Below are positions 1-6,678 of a stretch of DNA of 15,641 nucleotides, one piece after another; the first letter of the stretch is position 1; every line of letters starts with the position of its first letter. Where the stretch lies: assembly GCA_946620035.1 (NCBI GenBank), contig CAMOMX010000046.1, positions 1-15,641 on the forward strand, read 5' to 3'. The position numbers were made by a program, and so were the translations under genes. The notes under the pieces were generated by a model, which was given only the letters and a program-made list of their open reading frames with translations, was not told the origin of the DNA and ran no database searches. The DNA comes from CAG-791 sp003447895. GTDB taxonomy: Bacteria > Bacillota > Clostridia > Lachnospirales > Lachnospiraceae.

Positions 1-8
1 AAACAAAT

Positions 9-56
9 ATGAGAAAGACGATCAAGGTTGTTGCTGCAATTATCCGAAAAGAAAAG
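9..56 (+). pseudogene. Possible NUDIX (MutT-type) hydrolase 5' fragment
   Basis: An ATG at 9 opens a 17-codon reading, MRKTIKVVAAIIRKEKG, that resembles the first beta strand of MutT-type (deoxy)nucleoside triphosphate pyrophosphohydrolases, which often begin with a charged residue, then VVAAII. The resemblance stops at about position 56; beyond it this frame no longer reads like a NUDIX protein and LysR-like sequence appears in another frame. No NUDIX box is present. The match is short and from memory of the family. The alternative is that these bases are a frameshifted LysR N-terminus. The fragment lies at the very edge of the window, so an assembly join is also possible. Confidence 0.35.
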
Positions 57-913
57 GGGCTACGCTGTTCATCACACAGTCTGCGCTAACCAAGTTTTTG
101 CAAAAGACAGAGAAAAATCTGGGAGTCCCGCTGTTTGTGCGGCAGGGGCACCAGTTTTTGCTGACGGAAATAGGGCGCGACTATGTGGAAACCGGAAGGG
201 TGATCATGAAGTTGGACTCGGACCTGATGAATAAGCTGCGCAACCATGCTGCCACGATGAAGAAGCAGATCCGATTTGGAGCAGGGATGGGACTGAGGGA
301 ATATGTGATCCAGAACCTTCTGCGGCGGTTCACAGAAAGATATCCGGATATGAGGATCAACCTGATGCTGGACACCAGCCGTCATCTTATGATGCAGCTG
401 GAAAACGAAACGCTTGACATGGCAGTCGTTACAAATATGGAAGACAAACCGGGGTACGAGTATGTTTTGCTGGAAAATCAGACTTTTTCTCTTGCTGTTT
501 CTGAAGACTCGGAACTTCTTGATCAGGCGGCTTCCATGGAAGGATATCCCCATCCGGTCATCAGCATCAGTGCATTAAAGGACCGAAAATTCGTGATGCT
601 CAGCTCTTTGTCCCGAAACGGGACCTTTGCCGCGGAGATCCTGCGCAAATACATGCCGGATGCAAACGTTTCTCTCGAAGTCACGGATATCAATACACTT
701 TACTCCTGTATAGCAGCCGGATATGGGGTGGGAATCCTTTTTGCGGGTAAATTTATACCGTCAAATATTAAACTCTTGTCGATCCGGGAACTGGACTGTC
801 TGGAAAACCGGGTCAATCTCGTTTTTCGCCAGGACAAGGCCCTGTCGGGACCTATGAGGGCCATGATCAAAATGTTTTCGGAGGATCCTGAACATCAGGC
901 TGAGGAGCTCTGA
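57..913 (+). pseudogene. LysR-type transcriptional regulator lacking its N-terminal start
   Basis: LysR regulators bind DNA through an N-terminal winged helix-turn-helix and sense a ligand through a periplasmic-binding-protein-like domain. The reading frame carries the second half of the HTH (ATLFITQSALTKFLQ, then EKNLGVPLFVRQ), the linker helix, and a full effector domain from about KKQIRFGAGMG to the stop at 911-913. What is missing is the first ~25 residues: helix 1, the first part of the HTH and a convincing start. A TTG at 98 gives 271 residues but would begin inside the recognition helix region, so I do not accept it as a true start. Upstream of position 57 the frame reads nothing LysR-like. 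Ligand and targets are unknown; the next gene, dapL, is 270 bp downstream in the same direction. It is either a broken gene or one cut by a chimeric join. Confidence 0.75.
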
Positions 914-1042
914 AAACGATAGAAGCTTGCGAAATGAGGGCTTGAGGGGCAAAGTCAAGTAGCTCATATAATCGGTGGCAAAAACGCTGCTGATAATACA
1001 TCTTGATTTTCCGAGACTTAGGAAGTAGTATTAACAAAGATA

Positions 1043-1056
1043 GTCACGATAGTGAC
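1043..1056. promoter_or_regulatory. Palindrome GTCAC-N4-GTGAC, possible operator
   Basis: A perfect 5-bp inverted repeat, GTCAC and GTGAC separated by GATA (within 1044-1057), sits just upstream of the TATAAT at 1063. It would cover the -35 area of the dapL promoter, which has no good -35 hexamer of its own. That placement fits a repressor or activator site, but the palindrome is short and no matching second copy was seen in the window. Confidence 0.35.
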
Positions 1057-1062
1057 CGCTAA

Positions 1063-1068
1063 TATAAT
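1063..1068 (+). promoter_or_regulatory. Putative -10 element of the dapL promoter
   Basis: A consensus TATAAT lies at 1063-1068. The positions 16-18 bp upstream do not resemble TTGACA, so activity may depend on an activator. A second TATAAT at 967-972 has TTGAGG at 942-947 with a long 19-bp spacer and is a weaker candidate. Transcription from the 1063 element would begin near 1075, a few bases before the leader hairpin. Confidence 0.45.
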
Positions 1069-1082
1069 AAACGAATGAGGCA

Positions 1083-1128
1083 AAGGCGCTTCAGGTATGG
1101 ATCGAAGGATCCATACTTGGTGCGCCTT
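1083..1128 (+). promoter_or_regulatory. Long leader hairpin upstream of dapL
   Basis: Two 21-nt arms around a GAAG loop pair at 20 of 21 positions (one T-T mismatch, two G-U pairs). The base stem is AAGGCGC with GCGCCTT and the upper stem is TATGGATC with GATCCATA. Only a weak TTATTT follows, so it is not a classical terminator, but it could be an attenuator, a processing or stability element, or a protein-binding RNA. The same 5' block (AATGARGCAAAGGCGCTTC then AGG) recurs upstream of asnB at 2441-2462 with a covarying upper stem. I do not recognise it as a known riboswitch. Confidence 0.7.
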
Positions 1129-1169
1129 ATTTGCGCGAAGCAATGAGCCATGCGTGGACGATCCTCGCG

Positions 1170-1176
1170 AAAGGAG
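1170..1176 (+). promoter_or_regulatory. Ribosome binding site that fixes a TTG start for dapL
   Basis: AAAGGAG at 1170-1176 lies six bases before TTG at 1183. The in-frame ATG at 1150 has no Shine-Dalgarno sequence and would add 11 residues not expected in LL-DAP aminotransferases, which normally begin close to K-I-N-x-N-Y-L-K-L. Confidence 0.75.
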
Positions 1177-1182
1177 CATATT

Positions 1183-2397
1183 TTGGCAAAGATCAATTAT
1201 AACTATTTAAAGCTGCCGGGAAGCTATCTGTTCTCGGAAATCGGAAGAAGAGTGCGGGAATTCTCTAAAGCAAATCCGGAAGCGAAGATCATCCGTCTGG
1301 GAATCGGGGATGTGACGCAGCCCATAGCGCCAGCAGTTATTGAGGCATTGCATGGAGCAGTTGATGAGATGGGGCACGCTGAGAGTTTCCGCGGATATGC
1401 TCCTGATCTGGGTTACGAGTTTCTGCGGGATGTAATCGCACGCGAGGATTACGTGGCCAGAGGATGCAAGATTTCAGCGGAGGAGATCTTTATTTCGGAC
1501 GGCGCGAAGTGCGACTGCGGCAATATACAGGAGATTTTTGACACATCGAACAAGATTGCTGTGTGTGATCCGGTCTATCCGGTCTATGTGGATTCCAATG
1601 TTATGGCCGGTAGAACGGGCGCCTATAATGCACAGACCGGGCGGTTTGAGAACGTGATCTATATGCCCTGCACGGCGGAGAATGGTTTCGTGCCGGATCT
1701 GCCGGAAGAAGTGCCGGATCTGATCTACCTGTGCTTCCCCAACAATCCGACGGGGGCGGTTATGACAAAAGCGCAGCTGCAGAAGTGGGTCGATTACGCG
1801 AATCTTTATGATTCGATCATTCTCTATGATGCGGCCTACGAGGCCTATATTGCGGAGCCGGATGTTCCCCACAGCATTTATGAGTGCGATGGCGCGAGGG
1901 ATTGCGCAATCGAGTTCCGCTCTTTCTCAAAGACAGCCGGTTTTACCGGTTTACGGCTCGGTTATACGGTGATTCCTCTGGATCTGACGGCGGGTGGCGA
2001 GAGACTCTGGCCTCTGTGGGCAAGACGCCACGGGACCAAATATAACGGAGCACCTTATATCATCCAGCGGGCCGGAGAAGCGGTCTATTCGGAAGCAGGC
2101 CGGCAGCAGGTCCGCGAACAGATTGCTTATTACATGGGTAATGCAAAGTATATCCTGGAGGGACTGCGGTCCGCAGGCTATGAGGTGTCGGGCGGCGTGA
2201 ACGCTCCTTACATCTGGCTGCGGACCCCCGGTAATATGACGAGCTGGGAGTTCTTCGATCAGCTGCTCACGCAGGCGAATGTTGTAGGTACGCCGGGCTC
2301 GGGATTCGGCCCTCACGGGGAGCACTATTTCCGGCTGACAGCATTTGGCAGCAGGGAGAATACGGTCGAGGCGGTGGACCGGATCACGAGAATGTAG
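1183..2397 (+). CDS. dapL: LL-diaminopimelate aminotransferase
   Basis: DapL is a cytoplasmic PLP enzyme that transaminates tetrahydrodipicolinate with glutamate directly to LL-2,6-diaminopimelate, the short route to lysine and to the DAP of peptidoglycan. From the TTG start the protein is 404 residues, close to the family length. It opens with NYLKLPGSYLFSEI, typical of this family. It carries SDGAK near residues 105-109 followed by CDCGNIQEIF (DapL normally has SDTGNIQ-like sequence here), NNPTGAV near 187-193, and the PLP-lysine block RSFSKTAGFTGLRLGYTV with Lys250 as the Schiff-base lysine. The C-terminal GSGFGPHGEHYFRLTAFG is also characteristic. It is followed after 153 bp by asnB on the same strand. 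The leader holds the -10 element, the palindrome and the long hairpin described separately. General class I aminotransferase is the only alternative and fits less well. Confidence 0.95.
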   Translation: MAKINYNYLKLPGSYLFSEIGRRVREFSKANPEAKIIRLGIGDVTQPIAPAVIEALHGAVDEMGHAESFRGYAPDLGYEFLRDVIAREDYVARGCKISAEEIFISDGAKCDCGNIQEIFDTSNKIAVCDPVYPVYVDSNVMAGRTGAYNAQTGRFENVIYMPCTAENGFVPDLPEEVPDLIYLCFPNNPTGAVMTKAQLQKWVDYANLYDSIILYDAAYEAYIAEPDVPHSIYECDGARDCAIEFRSFSKTAGFTGLRLGYTVIPLDLTAGGERLWPLWARRHGTKYNGAPYIIQRAGEAVYSEAGRQQVREQIAYYMGNAKYILEGLRSAGYEVSGGVNAPYIWLRTPGNMTSWEFFDQLLTQANVVGTPGSGFGPHGEHYFRLTAFGSRENTVEAVDRITRM

Positions 2398-2419
2398 GTG
2401 CAAGGTACCCCAGAGGTCT
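2396..2419 (+). repeat. 24-nt direct repeat, copy 1
   Basis: The repeat reads AGGTGCAA, then GG, then TACCCCAGAGGTCT, and begins inside the dapL stop codon. Copy 2 at 2507-2530 differs only in the two middle bases. The inner ACCCCAGAGGT is a near-palindrome and is shared with the tandem array at 6545-6633. Confidence 0.75.
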
Positions 2420-2449
2420 CTTGACAAAATAACTATTAGAAATGAAGCA

Positions 2450-2496
2450 AAGGCGCTTCAGGCGTGGGCAGAGAAGTCCGCGCTTGGAGCGCTGTT
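2450..2496 (+). promoter_or_regulatory. Long leader hairpin upstream of asnB
   Basis: The arms 2450-2469 and 2476-2496 enclose an AGAGAA loop and give about 18 contiguous pairs, including several G-U pairs. The lower strand starts with the same AAGGCGCTTCAGG as the dapL hairpin and the return strand again contains CTTGG and GCGC. The upper stem has a different sequence (CGTGGGC with GTCCGCG) but still pairs, which is what covariation under structural constraint looks like. It is followed by TGTTTTGAATT, so terminator or attenuator activity is possible here: it may end dapL transcription, or control readthrough into asnB. Confidence 0.65.
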
Positions 2497-2506
2497 TTGA
2501 ATTCTG

Positions 2507-2530
2507 AGGTGCAAACTACCCCAGAGGTCT
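2507..2530 (+). repeat. 24-nt direct repeat, copy 2
   Basis: The repeat reads AGGTGCAA, then AC, then TACCCCAGAGGTCT, and ends six bases before the asnB ribosome binding region (GAGAGGAGG, 2536-2544). Together with copy 1 it brackets the hairpin segment, so removing one repeat plus the interval would leave dapL joined closely to the asnB ribosome binding site. Confidence 0.75.
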
Positions 2531-2550
2531 TGCATGAGAGGAGGCAGGAA

Positions 2551-4191
2551 ATGTGTTCGATTTTAGCTTACTGCAGCGGACAGGCAGATTATGAGAGAGT
2601 GGCAGAGATGCTCTCAAGAACCATATGGAGAGGACCGGATGACAGCCGGATCCTGAATACCGGGAACGGATTTCTGGGATTTAACCGTCTGGCGATCATG
2701 GGACTGACACCTGAGGGCATGCAGCCCTTTACTCTGAACGGGAATTCCGTGGTCTGCAACGGTGAGCTCTATCGGTTCCGCAAAATGAAGGAGAGGCTGA
2801 TCGAGAAAGGATACTCCTTCAAGAGCGATTCGGATTGTGAGATTTTGCTGCCCCTTTATGAGGAGTATGGAATCGACATGTTCCGCTTTCTGGATGCGGA
2901 GTTTGCTCTGGTTCTGTACGATGCAGATAGACAAGAGTATATCGCGGCGAGGGATCCGATCGGGATCAGGCCGCTGTATTTTGGCAGGGATGAGAAAGGC
3001 ATTCCGGTATTTGCATCAGAAGCCAAAAACCTGATGGGAGTCTGTGAGCGGATCGAGCCGTTCCCGCCCGGACATTATGCGGTGATCAGTGCCGCGCATT
3101 TGGGCCCCTGGGACATCGAATGCATTCCGTTAGAACACCAGGGAATTGCGATGGCGGAGTACAGCAGGATCTGGGACGCCGGGTATTACCTGGACGACGA
3201 GTTGCCGGAGATCAGGCGAAATATTCACGACAAGCTGATTGCAGGAATTGAGAAGAGGCTGGACGCGGACGCACCGGTCGGATTCCTTCTGTCCGGCGGA
3301 CTGGATTCGTCGCTGGTGTGCGGCGTCTCGGCGAAGCTCATGGATAAGCCGCTGCGGACTTTCTCCATCGGCATGGATCTGGATGCGATCGACCTCAAAT
3401 ATGCGCGCAAGGTGGCAGAATATATTGGAAGTGAGCACTATGAAGTGATCATTTCCCGGGACGACGTGATCGCGGCGCTGGAGCCGGTGATTGCGGCACT
3501 TGGCACTTACGATATCACGACGATCCGTGCGTCCATCGGTATGTACCTGGTATGCAAGTGGATTCATGAGAACACAGATGTGCGCGTCATTATGACGGGA
3601 GAGATTTCGGATGAGATCTTCGGATATAAATACACGGATTTCGCGCCGGATGCCCGGGCTTTTCAGGAGGAGGCAGAGAAGAGGATCCGGGAGATCCATA
3701 TGTACGATGTGCTTCGCGCGGATCGCTGTATCAGCGTGAACTCGCTGGAGGCGAGAGTGCCTTTCGGCGATCTGGATTTTGTCTCCTACTGCATGAAGAT
3801 CGATCCGGAAAAAAAGATGAACAAATACGGGATTGGAAAATATCTTCTGCGCACGGCGTTTGAGGAAGACAAGCTGATTCCGTGGGAGATTCTGATGCGT
3901 GAGAAGGCGGCGTTCTCTGACGCGGTCGGGCACTCGCTTGTCAATGACCTGATCGAATATGCGGAGGGGCTGTACTCGGATGAGGTGTTTGAGGAGCGCA
4001 GACTTGCGTATGACCATGCGCAGCCCTTTACGAAGGAATCGCTGTTATATCGGGAAATCTTTGAGAAGTATTATCCCGGACAGGCCGCGATGGTGGCTGA
4101 TTTCTGGATGCCCAACCGGGAGTGGGAGGGCTGCAACGTGAACGATCCGTCGGCCAGAGTGCTGTCCAACTATGGGGCGAGCGGGGAGTGA
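2551..4191 (+). CDS. asnB: Glutamine-hydrolysing asparagine synthetase (AsnB type)
   Basis: AsnB enzymes activate a carboxylate with ATP and amidate it with ammonia from glutamine; the usual substrate is aspartate. I chose the ATG at 2551 because it follows GAGAGGAGG and puts Cys at position 2 (MCSILAY), the nucleophile of class II glutaminases, which must be N-terminal after Met removal. The protein is 546 residues, like E. coli AsnB. The glutaminase half includes NRLAIMG, CNGELYRF and the ARDPIGIRPLYFG stretch. The synthetase half has the PP-loop SGGLDSS at 248-254, GEISDEIFGYKY and SLEARVPFGDLDFV. The C-terminus reads REKAAFSDAVG. A longer in-frame GTG start at 2464 would bury Cys2 and is rejected. 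Its neighbours are dapL upstream and the convergent murT-gatD operon. Some AsnB homologues amidate meso-DAP in peptidoglycan, and the context makes that an alternative; the length favours ordinary asparagine synthesis. Confidence 0.92.
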   Translation: MCSILAYCSGQADYERVAEMLSRTIWRGPDDSRILNTGNGFLGFNRLAIMGLTPEGMQPFTLNGNSVVCNGELYRFRKMKERLIEKGYSFKSDSDCEILLPLYEEYGIDMFRFLDAEFALVLYDADRQEYIAARDPIGIRPLYFGRDEKGIPVFASEAKNLMGVCERIEPFPPGHYAVISAAHLGPWDIECIPLEHQGIAMAEYSRIWDAGYYLDDELPEIRRNIHDKLIAGIEKRLDADAPVGFLLSGGLDSSLVCGVSAKLMDKPLRTFSIGMDLDAIDLKYARKVAEYIGSEHYEVIISRDDVIAALEPVIAALGTYDITTIRASIGMYLVCKWIHENTDVRVIMTGEISDEIFGYKYTDFAPDARAFQEEAEKRIREIHMYDVLRADRCISVNSLEARVPFGDLDFVSYCMKIDPEKKMNKYGIGKYLLRTAFEEDKLIPWEILMREKAAFSDAVGHSLVNDLIEYAEGLYSDEVFEERRLAYDHAQPFTKESLLYREIFEKYYPGQAAMVADFWMPNREWEGCNVNDPSARVLSNYGASGE

Positions 4192-5081
4192 AATCGAGTG
4201 ACAACAGCCCGGTTAGCAGCCATCCCAAGGGAATCATCCAGAGCGGGAAACGATGCCAGAGAGACGCCGTATTTCCTGTTCAATGCTCTTTGCAGAAGAA
4301 GATCACAGACATGTGGATTCTTGGGCAGGAGCGGCCCATGAAGATAAGTGCCAATTACGTTGCGGTAGAGGACGCCTTCACAGGCGTCCTTTCCATTGTT
4401 GCCGTGACCATACAGAACTTTGCCGAAGGGCATATTGTTGCCGATGTAAGTCCTTCCACCGTGATTCTCAAATCCGACGATTTCGTAAGGCAATGCCGTA
4501 GGAATTGCGCTGGATTGCGAACCAGCTGCTGCCGCAGGCAATGTATCAGGAATAACACTGGACAGAGCATTGGCATTTGAATCCGGCAGCGACTCATTTC
4601 TAAGCACAATATTAGATATTAACCGGGGCGATCCCTGTTCCGTATAGAGATCGACCAGCGAGAGTCCCTTTATCCTTCCTTCCGGCGTATCATAATAGTG
4701 GCCGAGCAGCTGATAGCCGCCGCAGATTGCGATTAGAGTTCCGCCGTCCTCCACATAATCGCGTAGCTCCGGGCGAACCTGCTGCAGACGAGTACAGACA
4801 ATCTGCTGCTCCCGGTCTGATCCGCCGCCCAGAAGGACAATGTCTGCAGAGGCCAGAGAGAGCTTGTCATCCAGGTTGCATTCCGTGACCTGCGCGTCAA
4901 TCCCGCGCCACTTACAGCGCATGCGAAGGCACTGTATGTTGCCCCGGTCTCCATAGAGATTCAGAAGGTCGGGATAGAGGTGTACAATGTTCAGTTTGTA
5001 ATCACCGGCCTGAGGCTTCTTAATCGGATCATTCAGCATAGGTTCATCACGATGCATTTCCTTGCCAGCGTCATTACTCAT
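4170..5081 (-). CDS. gatD: Lipid II isoglutaminyl synthase, glutaminase subunit GatD
   Basis: GatD releases ammonia from glutamine and passes it to MurT, which amidates D-Glu at position 2 of the lipid II stem peptide to D-isoglutamine at the inner face of the membrane. The core begins at LNIVHLYPDLLNLYGDRGN (about 30-48) and contains VLLGGGSDREQQ, the nucleophile elbow AICGGYQLLG with Cys120, the ENHGGRTYIG segment, and GTYLHGPLLPKNP with the catalytic His248. The protein has 303 residues, longer than the ~240 usual. It has an N-terminal extension of about 27 residues and an Ala/Pro/Ser-rich insert at about 163-198. Its ATG overlaps the murT stop as ATGA, with GGAGG ten bases upstream, so translation is probably coupled. 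The 3' end overlaps the convergent asnB by 22 bp. CobB/CobQ-type amidotransferase is the wider superfamily, but pairing with MurT settles the role. Confidence 0.93.
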   Translation of the reverse strand: MSNDAGKEMHRDEPMLNDPIKKPQAGDYKLNIVHLYPDLLNLYGDRGNIQCLRMRCKWRGIDAQVTECNLDDKLSLASADIVLLGGGSDREQQIVCTRLQQVRPELRDYVEDGGTLIAICGGYQLLGHYYDTPEGRIKGLSLVDLYTEQGSPRLISNIVLRNESLPDSNANALSSVIPDTLPAAAAGSQSSAIPTALPYEIVGFENHGGRTYIGNNMPFGKVLYGHGNNGKDACEGVLYRNVIGTYLHGPLLPKNPHVCDLLLQRALNRKYGVSLASFPALDDSLGMAANRAVVTRFHSPLAP

Positions 5082-6508
5082 TTCTGAATTCCCTCCAGGT
5101 ACTGGTGCGCCTCATATAGCGCCGTGTAGTTGACGAGCACATACAGGTTGCCGCATCCATCCGCTAGACAGCGCGCAATTGCCTCCTCCACAGTGGGCGC
5201 ACAAACCGACTCGATCTCCACATATTTGAGCCGCAGCTGCATGTCGAGCGCCCGCAGGCCGCTCACCGTGATAGAACGGATCGTATCGTCTGCCAACCTG
5301 TCAAAATCCACGTCCCACAGCCAGGACACATCCCGCCCGTCCTGGGCATTGTCATTGATCACAATGATCAGGTCTTTGGCAGATCGGTCCTGCAGCATGG
5401 CTGTAATATTCTGGTTGAAGCCGGCGGGGTTCTTGGCCAGGTTCAGCAGAATTTTCTGCTCGCTATTTTGGCCCACATGGAAAACTTCACCTCGCCCGAA
5501 TTGTGGCTTGTAGTCGCGAAGGACTTCGTTCAGCTTGTCGGCGGGCAGGCGCAGTTCCCGCAGAACGCTGTAAACAGCCAGTATGTTGTAGACGTTGTAG
5601 AAGCCGGTCATCGGCGCGGAAATCCTGACAGGAGCGGCCGTGCTTTCCCGAAAAGCGGGCTTGATTTTCTGGGGGCTTGACGAATCGACAGTAGCGGCCC
5701 CGGATTCTATCACGTCCAAAGACAGCTCCGGCGAAAGCCTGACGCCGGAAGCATCATAGTTGATTGCAGGTCTTCCAAAGCCGCAGGAAGGGCAATGGTA
5801 GACGCCGAGCTGGCTGAAATGATAGAATTCGTACTTTAGTGGCGCGCCGCAGTTCTCACAGAAGCGGCTTTCTCGAACTTCGCCCGAAGAGACATCCTCA
5901 GTTGCTCCAGCGCCAGCCACTTTTTCACTGACGCCGAAACTGGCGAAACGGCGGCCGCTCTTTTTTGCCAAAAAGGCCGTGAGAGGGTCGTCGCCATTGA
6001 TGACAAGGGTCATTGACGGCGCAAGACGGATCGCCTCTTCCAGTGCTTTCATGGTGAGATCGATCTCGCCGTAGCGGTCCAGCTGGTCGCGGAAAAGGTT
6101 GGTGATGATCATGTGGTCGGGCTGTAGATACGGCAGGATATGGACGGCAGAGGCCTCGTCGATTTCGAGGCATGCGTAGTCTGCATCGAGAAGTCCCAGG
6201 GGACCAGCGGCAGTGGCCAGCGCTGCGGCGACGCCTTCTTTCATGTTGGCGCCGAGCCGGTTGGAGACGACACGAAAGCCCTGCGCCTCGAGCGCTGAGC
6301 AAAGGAGATTGTTGGTGGTGGTTTTGCCGTTGGTGCCGCAGGTCACGATGATTCCGCGGCGCACCTGCGCAGCGAGAGGCGCGATGATATGCGAGTCGAT
6401 TTTCAGGGCGGCCCTTCCCGGAAGTGATGATCCGGGGCGGCCTGCCAGATGACAGGCTTTGAGAGCAGCTTTGGCGGCAGCGACTGCCAGGAGTGTGCAA
6501 AGATGCAA
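5078..6508 (-). CDS. murT: Lipid II isoglutaminyl synthase, Mur-ligase subunit MurT
   Basis: MurT is the ATP-dependent Mur-ligase-like half of the MurT/GatD complex that amidates D-Glu of lipid II, a modification needed for efficient cross-linking in many Gram-positives. The 476-residue protein has an N-terminal hydrophobic helix, the P-loop GTNGKTTTNN at 58-67, the Mur-ligase middle domain (LEIDEAS, TNLFRDQLDRYGEID), a four-cysteine zinc-ribbon-like insert with Cys217, Cys220, Cys239 and Cys242, and the C-terminal DUF1727 domain with LAKNPAGFNQ near 357-366 and INDNAQDGRDVSWLWDVDFD near 384-403. It is somewhat longer than usual because of flexible stretches at about 195-213 and 265-297. The start is TTG, chosen because AGGAGG lies seven bases upstream and no ATG fits. 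It is followed by gatD with a 4-bp ATGA overlap. The 5' flank carries the 19-bp tandem repeat. Confidence 0.94.
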   Translation of the reverse strand: MHLCTLLAVAAAKAALKACHLAGRPGSSLPGRAALKIDSHIIAPLAAQVRRGIIVTCGTNGKTTTNNLLCSALEAQGFRVVSNRLGANMKEGVAAALATAAGPLGLLDADYACLEIDEASAVHILPYLQPDHMIITNLFRDQLDRYGEIDLTMKALEEAIRLAPSMTLVINGDDPLTAFLAKKSGRRFASFGVSEKVAGAGATEDVSSGEVRESRFCENCGAPLKYEFYHFSQLGVYHCPSCGFGRPAINYDASGVRLSPELSLDVIESGAATVDSSSPQKIKPAFRESTAAPVRISAPMTGFYNVYNILAVYSVLRELRLPADKLNEVLRDYKPQFGRGEVFHVGQNSEQKILLNLAKNPAGFNQNITAMLQDRSAKDLIIVINDNAQDGRDVSWLWDVDFDRLADDTIRSITVSGLRALDMQLRLKYVEIESVCAPTVEEAIARCLADGCGNLYVLVNYTALYEAHQYLEGIQK

Positions 6509-6515
6509 GTGGATA

Positions 6516-6521
6516 CCTCCT
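6516..6521 (-). promoter_or_regulatory. Ribosome binding site that fixes a TTG start for murT
   Basis: On the minus strand AGGAGG (6521-6516) is followed by TATCCAC and then TTG at 6508-6506. No in-frame ATG lies nearby, and the next residues lead straight into the expected MurT N-terminal helix. Confidence 0.75.
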
Positions 6522-6544
6522 ATGATGCCGAAGCGGAGACAATT

Positions 6545-6633
6545 CCACCCCAGAGGCAGACAGCTACCCCGGAGGTGGATAGCTGCCCCAGAGGTGAGCC
6601 GCTACCCCAGAGGTGAACAGCTGCCCCGGGTGA
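6545..6633. repeat. Tandem repeat, five units at an exact 19-bp period
   Basis: The CCCC core of each unit begins at 6548, 6567, 6586, 6605 and 6624, exactly 19 bp apart. The consensus unit on the + strand is CTACCCCAGAGGTGAACAG. Units 1, 2, 3 and 5 carry point differences and unit 5 is shortened. Each core is a near-palindrome (ACCCC-A-GAGGT). The array fills the gap between the ATP-grasp stop (6679) and the murT start (6508). 19 is not a multiple of 3, so a repeat peptide is unlikely. It looks like repeated protein-binding sites or a slipped-strand expansion. The 13-mer CTACCCCAGAGGT also occurs at 2516-2528. Confidence 0.8.
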
Positions 6634-6678
6634 ATTGGTGCAGATCTCTAAATTGCAGAGAGAAGGGCTGCAGGGACT

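Noticed and set aside
1140..1152. 13-nt match CAATGAGCCATGC at 1140 and near 12653
   Set aside because: A few 13-mer matches are expected by chance in a window this size, and the two lie in opposite orientation relative to their genes.
914..1182. T-box leader for dapL
   Set aside because: No AGGGTGGNACCGCG-type T-box sequence or specifier stem is present; the region has one long simple hairpin.
2421..2426. TTGACA upstream of asnB as a promoter -35
   Set aside because: The hexamer is perfect, but no -10-like sequence lies 15-19 bp downstream; positions 2442-2450 read ATGAAGCAA.
2507..2530. Lysine riboswitch, suggested by GAGGTGCAAAC near an amino-acid gene
   Set aside because: Only a few bases resemble the riboswitch core; the remaining helices and conserved loops are absent and the segment is a direct repeat.
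3130..4017. A 295-codon minus-strand open frame opposite asnB
   Set aside because: It is antisense to the synthetase domain of AsnB, with no start signal and no recognisable domain.
6545..6633. CRISPR array
   Set aside because: The units are directly abutting at 19 bp with no unique spacers and no cas genes nearby.
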